Assembly: GCA_047618295.1 (NCBI GenBank)
Contig: JBLHKL010000120.1
Coordinates: 1 to 5,609 of the forward strand
Length of the DNA: 5,609 bases
DNA from: UBA7359 sp047618295
GTDB taxonomy: Bacteria > Pseudomonadota > Gammaproteobacteria > Eutrophobiales > Eutrophobiaceae
Direction of reading: 5' to 3'
The position numbers and the translations under genes are program-made. Under the pieces are notes generated by a model that made no database searches, was not told the DNA's origin, and saw nothing but the letters and a program-made list of their open reading frames with translations. Below are positions 1-5,586 of this stretch, piece after piece (within the stretch, counting starts at the first letter, position 1; each line of letters begins with the position of its first letter).

Positions 1-99
1 TTTAAGGTGCTCGTTCTCCAACACCTGGATAACATTTCAGACGATGAAATCGACCGAGTACATGATCCGAAATCGCTATTCAATTTGCCGACGCATTGA
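1..99 (+). pseudogene. Remnant of IS5-family-like transposase, N-terminal part
   Basis: The first frame is open from the window edge to a TGA at 97-99 and gives 32 residues beginning FKVLVLQHLDNISDDEI. This resembles the helical N-terminal segment of IS5-family transposases (pattern FK-LVLQ-L-NLSD-E), which in intact proteins continues into a conserved D-RLSF-RFL stretch. Here the similarity stops after DDEI, the RLSF motif is absent and a stop follows, so neither the DDE catalytic core nor the rest of the protein can be encoded. The start lies outside the window. I read it as a decayed insertion-sequence fragment left upstream of the cyclase gene. The family call rests on one short remembered motif, so it is tentative; it could be the tail of an unrelated protein. 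Confidence 0.45.
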
Positions 100-100
100 C

Positions 101-157
101 TTGTTATCGGGGAACAATGTTTTCAATGCGAGAAAACTCTGATTATTAAGATAACAA
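101..157. repeat. 8-bp inverted repeat in the leader of the cyclase gene
   Basis: TTGTTATC at 101-108 is exactly complementary to GATAACAA at 150-157, with a 41-bp gap. It lies between the transposase remnant and the cyclase start at 179, where a promoter or operator would be expected. The pairing does not extend further in either direction. It could be a pair of regulator half-sites, a decayed mobile-element end or chance. I see no convincing -35/-10 pair in 100-178; TATTAA at 144-149 is the best -10-like hexamer, but it lacks a good -35. Confidence 0.35.
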
Positions 158-178
158 TAGTTACAGAATCACGATTTT

Positions 179-2359
179 ATGCAAAAACTACAAATCTTAA
201 AAAACAGAGGTCGCCTTTTGAACTTGAGGAGAGGTCTGTCTGAGAAACATGTGTATGTTTATCTTTTTCTAGCCCACATTGCGTTTGCATTTCTGTGTTC
301 CACATTTACTCCCGAGGTGCCTATTGTTTCTCTCTCGCTTTCGGCTGGTGTGGGATTGTCAGGCTGTATTTTGATGGGGCTACGATTTCTTCCAGCCATT
401 TTTATTGGCTCATTAATTTTTAACAGCGTTATACAGTTTGGGTCTGAAGGTGTGTTAAATGCTGAGGTACTTTTGCTCTCGGCAGGAATGGGATTAGGCT
501 CTACGTTGCAGGCGTATGTGAATTATAAGATCTTGAAAAAACGTTCACTTGATGTGCTAGATTCTCCTTCTGCTCAAAATATTTTGATTTTTATTTTAGC
601 GGCATTTATTAGCTGCACGATCAGTGCTGTAATCGGTAATTTTATTCTTACATCGGCAAATTCTGAATGGGCGCTGAGTTTAATTGAATGGGATAACGTA
701 TGGGCCTGGTGGGTCGGTGATTTTTTGGGGGTCATATTTTTTGCGCCGCTAATATTGTGCTTTTTTCAGGGGCAGGAAAGCAGTAGCAGAATTTTATTTA
801 AAGGGGTTGTAGCTCCCTTACTTATAATTATTGCGCTATTTCATTTTTTCCAGCAGTACATGGAAGAAGACATACTCGCTACGGGGAAAGTCAAGTTTGA
901 GTTGATGGCAAAGGCGGCAGAAAATAACCTGAAGCGAAAGATGAGTGAGTACCTGAAAGCCCTGGATGAGCTTGAGCAACAGATTTCTCACGGCGATATG
1001 CTAACGAAAGAAGAGTTTGCGCAAACTGTCGGTGACCTAACTAATAAGGTTCATGGAATTAAAGCGATGTCCTGGAATCCAATAGTTGAACAGAGAGATG
1101 TGGCAGAATTCGAGCGTATTTCTCGAGAAAGTGTTTCCTCGGATTTCCGTATTAAAGGTCAGCCGCTTACCTCATCGGATCCTTTGGTGGTCGTTCAGTT
1201 GATTGAGCCGCTAACTGAAAATATGGCGGCGCTTGGTTTTAACGTGTTCTCAAACTCGGCGCGTAAACAGGCCATGTTGAATGCGCATCGCACAAATTCA
1301 GCCGTTGCTACCGACGTTATTCAGTTGATGCAATCCGATAAAATGGAGCCGGGCTTTCTAATCTTCAAGCCCGTGATGACAACTGTTCAATCAAATGATC
1401 AGAGCCAAGGGGCTTTGCATGGGTCGCGTGTGTTAAAAGGCTATGCAGTCGGCGTCTTTATGGCTTCTCAGGTTATTCAGGAAAGCCTGGACGACAAGTT
1501 GATTCAATTTCTAGATAGTTATGTTTATGAAAATGGAAATACGTTTGATAAGGTCCTGGGTAACGAAGAAATATTGGAGGAGGTCGCAGGTGACATGGGT
1601 TTAACTTATAAGTTTGATTTGAACTTTGCCAACCACCAATGGGGTGTGTATTTCCATATTAATGGGGCTGATGTGACGGGGCTTCAGGTAGGAAAAACAC
1701 GATATTATAAAGCGATAGAAACCATCTTTGGTGCATTGGCGGTATTTATAGTGTTGTCTGCTTTTGGAGGACACGAACAGTTGCGACAACAGTTCAAAGC
1801 GAGAACAAAAGAACTGGAAAGGTTAAACACTAAACTCGAAGAATACGCGTTCTACGATTCACTTACCGGCTTGCCTAATCGTCGCTTGTTTATTGATCGG
1901 CTTGGACATGCGCAGGGATTAGCCGCGCGTAGTAAACAAAAACTCGCGCTAATATTTATGGATTTGAATGGTTTCAAACAAGTAAATGATAGATTGGGCC
2001 ATGAGTGTGGTGATCAGTTGTTAATGGAAGTCGCCAGGCGTTTTGCACGGAGTGTACGTAAAAGTGATACCTTGGCTCGATTTGGTGGTGATGAGTTTAC
2101 AGTTTTGGTTGAAAGTAATCCTGGTCCTGGCGCACTCCGGGCTATATCAACAAAGCTGACGGAATCCTTATGCGAGCCCATTTATTTATCCGGTGAACCT
2201 ATAGTGGTTTCAGTTAGTATCGGTATTTCATTATTCCCTCAGGACGGTGAGCAGTTTGTGGGTTTATTACGGTGTGCGGATGCTGCAATGTATAAGGCGA
2301 AAGAGCTTGGCATAGAAATGTGTTTTTATTCTAAAGGTTGGCGTAGTGAGGCTAGTTAA
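179..2359 (+). CDS. MASE1-CHASE-GGDEF membrane diguanylate cyclase
   Basis: This 726-residue inner-membrane sensor is predicted to make cyclic di-GMP from two GTP. Residues about 26-225 form a multi-pass MASE1 region, with the hallmark WAWWVGDFLGVIFFAPL at 175-191 and a last helix near 209-225. A periplasmic CHASE-type ligand-binding domain follows (about 235-480), recognised by AMSWNP at 296-301 and ALGFNVFS near 352-358. A helix at about 513-529 leads through a short charged linker to GGDEF (about 556-720). The active site looks complete: D595 and D638 for metal, N603 and D612 for guanine, and GGDEF at 636-640. The inhibitory site RxxD is present as RKSD 627-630, exactly five residues upstream, so product feedback is expected. 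There is no EAL or HD-GYP domain. The ATG at 179 has no visible Shine-Dalgarno. TTG at 218, with AGAGG at 206-210, is a credible alternative that removes 13 residues and no domain. The CHASE ligand cannot be read from sequence. Confidence 0.95.
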   Translation: MQKLQILKNRGRLLNLRRGLSEKHVYVYLFLAHIAFAFLCSTFTPEVPIVSLSLSAGVGLSGCILMGLRFLPAIFIGSLIFNSVIQFGSEGVLNAEVLLLSAGMGLGSTLQAYVNYKILKKRSLDVLDSPSAQNILIFILAAFISCTISAVIGNFILTSANSEWALSLIEWDNVWAWWVGDFLGVIFFAPLILCFFQGQESSSRILFKGVVAPLLIIIALFHFFQQYMEEDILATGKVKFELMAKAAENNLKRKMSEYLKALDELEQQISHGDMLTKEEFAQTVGDLTNKVHGIKAMSWNPIVEQRDVAEFERISRESVSSDFRIKGQPLTSSDPLVVVQLIEPLTENMAALGFNVFSNSARKQAMLNAHRTNSAVATDVIQLMQSDKMEPGFLIFKPVMTTVQSNDQSQGALHGSRVLKGYAVGVFMASQVIQESLDDKLIQFLDSYVYENGNTFDKVLGNEEILEEVAGDMGLTYKFDLNFANHQWGVYFHINGADVTGLQVGKTRYYKAIETIFGALAVFIVLSAFGGHEQLRQQFKARTKELERLNTKLEEYAFYDSLTGLPNRRLFIDRLGHAQGLAARSKQKLALIFMDLNGFKQVNDRLGHECGDQLLMEVARRFARSVRKSDTLARFGGDEFTVLVESNPGPGALRAISTKLTESLCEPIYLSGEPIVVSVSIGISLFPQDGEQFVGLLRCADAAMYKAKELGIEMCFYSKGWRSEAS

Positions 2360-2389
2360 TTGGTTTATCTTGTGATGACTTAAATCGCA

Positions 2390-2414
2390 CAGGTTCTGAT
2401 GGCGCCTGCTTTTT
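2390..2414 (+). terminator. Possible weak terminator after the cyclase gene
   Basis: CAGG (2390-2393) can pair with CCTG (2405-2408) across an 11-nt loop, followed by C and TTTTT at 2410-2414. It lies 31 bp beyond the cyclase stop, which suits a terminator. The stem is only four pairs, so intrinsic termination would be inefficient and the call is weak. Confidence 0.2.
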
Positions 2415-2515
2415 AACTCAAGGGTGTCTCTAAAAATAGTGATTTTTTCATGACTGTTTATTGCTCCTAAACCAACAGTAGGCGTTAGCTTTACAAATGA
2501 CCAGGCTAAAAGATA

Positions 2516-2548
2516 CTGCCCCGAACTTTTAAAAAGTGCTGCCCACGA
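2516..2548. repeat. Palindrome flanked by short direct repeats
   Basis: CTGCCCCGA (2516-2524) and CTGCCCACGA (2539-2548) are near-identical direct repeats. Between them lies ACTTTTAAAAAGT (2525-2537), a palindrome with 6-bp arms around one base. The arrangement could be a protein-binding site or a small duplication, but the elements are short and could arise by chance. Confidence 0.3.
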
Positions 2549-2663
2549 GACTGAAATAGTTTGGTTAAAAACAACCGAGGGGATTTTCTTTGCTTGTCTG
2601 GAGATTTCTGTGAGTGACCCTTGACTTTCCTGCCTCCATGACCTACGTATATTCTGGTGAACC

Positions 2664-2690
2664 TGCACAATTTTGCACAAAGATTGCACA
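2664..2690 (+). promoter_or_regulatory. Three TGCACA repeats spaced 10 and 11 bp, candidate operator
   Basis: TGCACA occurs at 2664, 2674 and 2685, all in the same orientation and about one helical turn apart, so the copies would face the same side of the DNA. The middle copy also sits in TTTGCACAAA, a near-palindrome. The cluster lies 85-110 bp upstream of the binding-protein start, a usual place for activator or repressor binding. Two copies read TTGCAC, which could double as a -35 element. No specific regulator can be named. Confidence 0.35.
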
Positions 2691-2745
2691 TTCCCGACAT
2701 AATCCTCGGCCCTTCGTCTGGTATAAAGGGTTCTACATCATAAAA

Positions 2746-2769
2746 CTAAGACAAATATATCTTAGGAGA
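2746..2769 (+). promoter_or_regulatory. Leader hairpin overlapping the Shine-Dalgarno of the binding-protein gene
   Basis: CTAAGA (2746-2751) is perfectly complementary to TCTTAG (2760-2765) across an 8-nt AT-rich loop. The 3' arm overlaps the first two bases of the strong Shine-Dalgarno AGGAGA (2764-2769), which lies 5 nt before the ATG at 2775. Such a hairpin could partly hide the ribosome site and tune translation, but a six-pair, A/T-rich stem is only marginally stable. The Shine-Dalgarno and its start are secure; the regulatory role is inference. Confidence 0.4.
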
Positions 2770-2774
2770 AACCA

Positions 2775-3584
2775 ATGAAAAATATTATTCTGATACTTTT
2801 ATTAATGAGCTTTTCACTTACTGCTAATGCGCAACAGTCATTAAGCTTTGGTATTGTACCTCAACAGTCTGCGAGCAAACTGGCTCGACTATGGGGTCCT
2901 ATATTCGAATACCTGGAAAAAGAAACAGGGGTGAAAATACACTTTGAAACAGCAGCTAATATTCCTACTTTCGAAAAGAGGCTAGCTGAGGGTAAATATG
3001 ATCTTTCTTATATGAACCCATACCACTATGTCGTATTTAGCAAAAATCCGGGATATAAAGCATTCGGTAAAGCACGAGATAAACACATCAAGGGAATCTT
3101 TGTCGTGCGTAAAGATAGCGTAATTAAAGAACTCAAAGATCTTAATCACAGTACGCTAGCATTCCCAGCACCAGCTGCCTTCGCTGCCAGTATTCTCACC
3201 CGCTCGGCTCTTACTCAAAATGGCGTCACGTTTACACCAAAATATGTTTCATCACATGACTCTGTATATCGTACCGTTGCAAAGGGCATCTACCCTGCTG
3301 GCGGTGGTGTCATTAGAACGTTTAAGAATGTAGCGCCGGAAATTCGAGAACAGTTAAAGGTGTTATGGACATCCAAAGGTTACACGCCTCATGCAATTGC
3401 ATCACACCCACGCGTAACGACAAGCACGGTTGAAAAAATACAAAAAGCTTTAATAGGAATGGAAAACAACCCAAATGGCAAAAAGTTAATTGAAGAAATA
3501 AAAATCAAAGGCTTTGAGATAGGGCGAGATGATGAATGGGACGATGTGCGCACGCTCAATTTAAATTTGATCAAGGCTGACTAA
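2775..3584 (+). CDS. PhnD-like periplasmic substrate-binding protein, probable sensor partner of the adjacent kinase
   Basis: This 269-residue secreted binding protein belongs to the phosphate/phosphite/phosphonate-type (PhnD-like, type 2 periplasmic binding) family. Residues 1-20 are a clear Sec signal peptide with a hydrophobic core and cleavage after ANA, leaving QQSLSFGIVP as the mature start. Family-like segments are SYMNPYHY (78-85), FPAPAAFAAS (130-139, the expected ligand-loop region) and AGGGVIRTF (175-183). Length is normal and there is no lipobox cysteine. The start has a strong AGGAGA at 5-nt spacing. No permease or ATPase is seen in the window; instead a histidine kinase begins 11 bp downstream. 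PhnD-like folds are known as sensory modules of kinases, for example the periplasmic part of the tetrathionate sensor TtrS. I infer that this protein presents a small ligand to the kinase rather than feeding a transporter. The ligand is unknown, and the phosphonate name should not be taken literally. Confidence 0.9.
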   Translation: MKNIILILLLMSFSLTANAQQSLSFGIVPQQSASKLARLWGPIFEYLEKETGVKIHFETAANIPTFEKRLAEGKYDLSYMNPYHYVVFSKNPGYKAFGKARDKHIKGIFVVRKDSVIKELKDLNHSTLAFPAPAAFAASILTRSALTQNGVTFTPKYVSSHDSVYRTVAKGIYPAGGGVIRTFKNVAPEIREQLKVLWTSKGYTPHAIASHPRVTTSTVEKIQKALIGMENNPNGKKLIEEIKIKGFEIGRDDEWDDVRTLNLNLIKAD

Positions 3585-3595
3585 GATTTATTATT

Positions 3596-5383
3596 TTGAC
3601 TTTTCGCTTAAAAACAATCCTGGGTATTGCATTAAATGAATCAATATTATTAGTGATATTGGTTTTTAGTGCGCTGGATTTTCTTCGTAATTCAAATGAA
3701 GATAATTTACAAAGATACGCAATTACCACATCACGTCTTTTTAAGAATGCCATTAAAGATGCCGTATTGTCGATGGATTTAGCAACGCTAGAAAGTTTTG
3801 TCGAAGAAATCAGTTCTAACCCAGATATTGTCTACACGCGTATTGTTAGCAACGGTGTAATTCTTGCTCAAGGTGGTAATGCATTAATCCTCAAGCAGTC
3901 ACGCCATCAAGACAAATCAATCGCTGAAGTTAGCGATGGGATATATGACATTCGCACAGAAATTGTTGAAGCCGATTTAACCTATGGTGTTATTGAAATG
4001 GGACTTTCAACCGACATAATAGATCATGTTTTAGTAAAGGCCAGACAATGGATTGGCGGCATTGCTAGTCTTGAAATTATTCTGGTTGCTTTATTTTCGT
4101 TTATACTCGGTACTTATCTAACCAGGCAACTTTTAACACTCAAAAAGGCCTCTAACATAATAGCTTTATCTGGTCCTGGTTATCAAATACCGATATCCGG
4201 TAACGATGAAATTTCAGACGTTGCACGTGCATTTAATGAAATGTCGAACAATCTGAATAAAGTGCTTGTTGAGCAGGAGAGAGTTGCGAGCGACCTGACG
4301 CAGTTAATTGACTCGGCGAACGCCCCGATCTTTGGTATAGATGCGGATGGAAAAGTCAATGAGTGGAACCAGCAGGCAGAAAAGATCACGGGTTATAAAA
4401 AGGACGATGTGATGGGTCAGGACCTTGTGGCCGATTTTATTACCGAAGACTATAAGGATTCGGTAGACGAAGTTCTGGCGAAAGCCCTTAACGGCGATGA
4501 AACGGCGAACTTTGAATTCCCGTTGTTCACCGAATCGGGAGATCGCGTTGATGTTCTCCTTAATTCAACGACCCGGCGTGATGCATCGGGCAGGGTTGTT
4601 GGTGTAGTTGGGGTAGGCCAGGACATTACAGAACTGAATCAAGTTCGGGTCGAGCAGGAGAAAGAGCGCAAAGAAGCCACTGCTCAAATCATCCAGTCGT
4701 CAAAACTAGCAACACTCGGAGAAATGGCGACATCAGTCGCACATGAATTAAATCAACCACTGAACGTCATTCGTATGGCTTCGGGGAACGTCCGCCGTAA
4801 GGTATCTAAAGGCACCGCTGACGCCGAATACCTGAACAATAAAATCGAGCGCATTGAGGAGCAAACTGCCCGAGCAGCTGCAATCATTAATCACATGCGG
4901 ATGTTCGGGCGCAACGCGAAGGAGTATCCAGAACCCATTGATGCTCGAAGTGTGGTTACGAATGCGCTTGATTTGATGGGAGAGCAATTGCGATTGGCCG
5001 ATATTGAAATAGTAACCGAGCTTGCCGAAGACTGTCCCTCTATTTTGGGCCATATCATTCAACTGGAACAAGTGATCTTGAACCTTCTCACCAATGCCAG
5101 TGATGCGATGGCTGAAAACGATGGAGACGCAAAGATTACATTGCGGGTATTTGAAGACGGCAAAAGTGTTCATATTAAATCCGAGGACAATGGCGGGGGA
5201 ATTCCCGACGATGTTCTACCTCGAATCTTTGAGCCGTTCTACACAACAAAAGAAATGGGCAAAGGTACCGGCTTAGGGCTGTCTGTTAGTTATGGTATTG
5301 TGCGTGATATGAACGGTACCATTGTCGCTGAAAATATCGATGATGGTGCCCGGTTCACAATCACTCTGCCGATTGTTAGTTAG
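3596..5383 (+). CDS. Membrane sensor histidine kinase (periplasmic sensor-HAMP-PAS-HisKA-HATPase_c)
   Basis: This 595-residue inner-membrane kinase has helices at about 7-28 and 152-175 enclosing a roughly 120-residue periplasmic sensor. HAMP follows (about 176-228), then PAS (about 235-347, ending DITEL), a coiled linker, HisKA and HATPase_c. The phosphoacceptor is H383 in AHELNQPL. ATP-binding boxes are intact: N box with N496 and N500, G1 DNGGGIP at 531-537, EPFYTT at 545-550, and G2 GKGTGLGL at 555-562. There is no receiver domain, so it must pass phosphate to a separate regulator, and the next gene begins as one. It should be co-transcribed with the binding protein, whose stop lies 11 bp upstream. 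The chosen start is TTG 3596, because MTFRLKTILGIAL is a typical N-terminus for such kinases. Only a weak AAGA precedes it, so translational coupling is likely. G+C jumps from about 36% in the sensor half to about 50% from the PAS onward, which suggests a recombined or domain-swapped gene. Confidence 0.95.
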   Translation: MTFRLKTILGIALNESILLVILVFSALDFLRNSNEDNLQRYAITTSRLFKNAIKDAVLSMDLATLESFVEEISSNPDIVYTRIVSNGVILAQGGNALILKQSRHQDKSIAEVSDGIYDIRTEIVEADLTYGVIEMGLSTDIIDHVLVKARQWIGGIASLEIILVALFSFILGTYLTRQLLTLKKASNIIALSGPGYQIPISGNDEISDVARAFNEMSNNLNKVLVEQERVASDLTQLIDSANAPIFGIDADGKVNEWNQQAEKITGYKKDDVMGQDLVADFITEDYKDSVDEVLAKALNGDETANFEFPLFTESGDRVDVLLNSTTRRDASGRVVGVVGVGQDITELNQVRVEQEKERKEATAQIIQSSKLATLGEMATSVAHELNQPLNVIRMASGNVRRKVSKGTADAEYLNNKIERIEEQTARAAAIINHMRMFGRNAKEYPEPIDARSVVTNALDLMGEQLRLADIEIVTELAEDCPSILGHIIQLEQVILNLLTNASDAMAENDGDAKITLRVFEDGKSVHIKSEDNGGGIPDDVLPRIFEPFYTTKEMGKGTGLGLSVSYGIVRDMNGTIVAENIDDGARFTITLPIVS

Positions 5384-5397
5384 TATTGGATATTGGA
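5384..5397 (+). repeat. Tandem 7-bp duplication at the kinase-regulator junction
   Basis: TATTGGA occurs twice head to tail, directly after the kinase stop codon and just before the regulator Shine-Dalgarno. It looks like a replication-slippage duplication. The possible TTG start of the regulator (5386) lies inside the first copy. Confidence 0.5.
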
Positions 5398-5586
5398 AGG
5401 AAAAAGACTATCTCAATCAAAATTCTTATTGCTGATGATGAAGACATCATTCTTGAAGAAACGGCAGAAACTTTAACCGATGAAGGTTATGAATGTTTTG
5501 TCGCAAACAACGTCGGAGCTGCTGTTGAAATTGTTAAAACCACGCCTGGAATTTATCATCTTGACCGGTCAAGGTGGGTCAAATGA
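5386..5586 (+). pseudogene. Truncated response regulator, N-terminal half of receiver domain
   Basis: The first 55 or so residues are the beginning of a CheY-like receiver domain: strand KILIADDED with the acidic pair D17-D18, then helix EETAETLTDEGY and strand CFVANN. The phosphoacceptor aspartate expected next (a pattern like LIITDLRMP after PGI) never comes. After GIYHL the frame reads DRSRWVK and stops, 66 residues in all against about 120 for a receiver alone. The lost register coincides with the repeat-rich sequence from about 5562, so an insertion probably split the gene. Without the aspartate and the conserved Thr and Lys the product cannot work as a phosphoacceptor. It lies 2 bp after the kinase gene and should be its cognate partner. 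TTG 5386 has no Shine-Dalgarno. GGAAGGA (5395-5401) instead points to ATC at 5410, which would give ISIKILIADDE, the length homologs usually have. The rest of the regulator and its output domain are not visible. Confidence 0.75.
5395..5412 (+). promoter_or_regulatory. Shine-Dalgarno pointing to an ATC codon as regulator start
   Basis: GGAAGGA (5395-5401) is a good ribosome site, and the codon at ideal 8-nt spacing is ATC at 5410-5412, followed by TCA ATC AAA. Receiver proteins normally start a few residues before the KILIADD strand, as here. Either a rare ATC start is used, or an ancestral ATG was lost in a gene already inactivated. The in-frame TTG at 5386 is upstream of this site and has no site of its own. 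Confidence 0.4.

Larger units (their letters stand above)
2360..2774. other. 415-bp gene-poor spacer between cyclase and sensory operon
   Basis: I find no convincing gene here. The + frame from 2454 to 2624 is open for 56 codons with protein-like composition, but it has no ATG, GTG or TTG near its beginning, so at most it is a gene relic. Minus-strand frames across 2267-2700 look unlike any family I recognise, and the longest overlaps the cyclase 3' end. The proximal part may hold a weak terminator (2390-2414). The middle holds a palindrome between short direct repeats (2516-2548). The distal part holds phased TGCACA repeats (2664-2690) and the untranslated leader of the binding-protein gene. 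The promoter of that operon should lie between about 2640 and 2750. Candidate -10 hexamers are CATAAT (2698-2703) and TATAAA (2722-2727), but neither has a good -35 at 16-18 bp; TTGCAC at 2673-2678 sits 19 bp from CATAAT. Confidence 0.6.

Noticed and set aside
2418..2624. Imperfect inverted repeat TCAAGGGTGTCTC / GAGTGACCCTTGA as possible ends of a 207-bp miniature element
   Set aside because: It matches 11 of 13 positions with a perfect core of 8, roughly what chance gives once per spacer of this size. No target duplication is visible.
2267..2689. Minus-strand frame of 140 codons over the cyclase 3' end and spacer
   Set aside because: It overlaps the GGDEF coding end, has no recognisable motif and no clear ribosome site; its low-complexity, Ser/Thr/Lys/Arg-rich composition is typical of an antisense shadow.
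2660..2690. Sigma-54 promoter suggested by CTGCAC and TTGCA
   Set aside because: The essential GG of the -24 element is missing and the spacing to GC is wrong.
2506..2700. Minus-strand frame of 64 codons in the spacer
   Set aside because: It is basic and short, has no known motif, and runs antisense through the repeat cluster; not supported as a gene.
4748..5173. Minus-strand frame of 141 codons inside the kinase
   Set aside because: It lies wholly antisense to the conserved HisKA and ATPase coding sequence, so it is a codon-bias shadow.
5094..5276. Plus-strand frame of 60 codons inside the kinase ATPase domain
   Set aside because: It overlaps the N, G1 and G2 boxes in another frame and has no independent signal.
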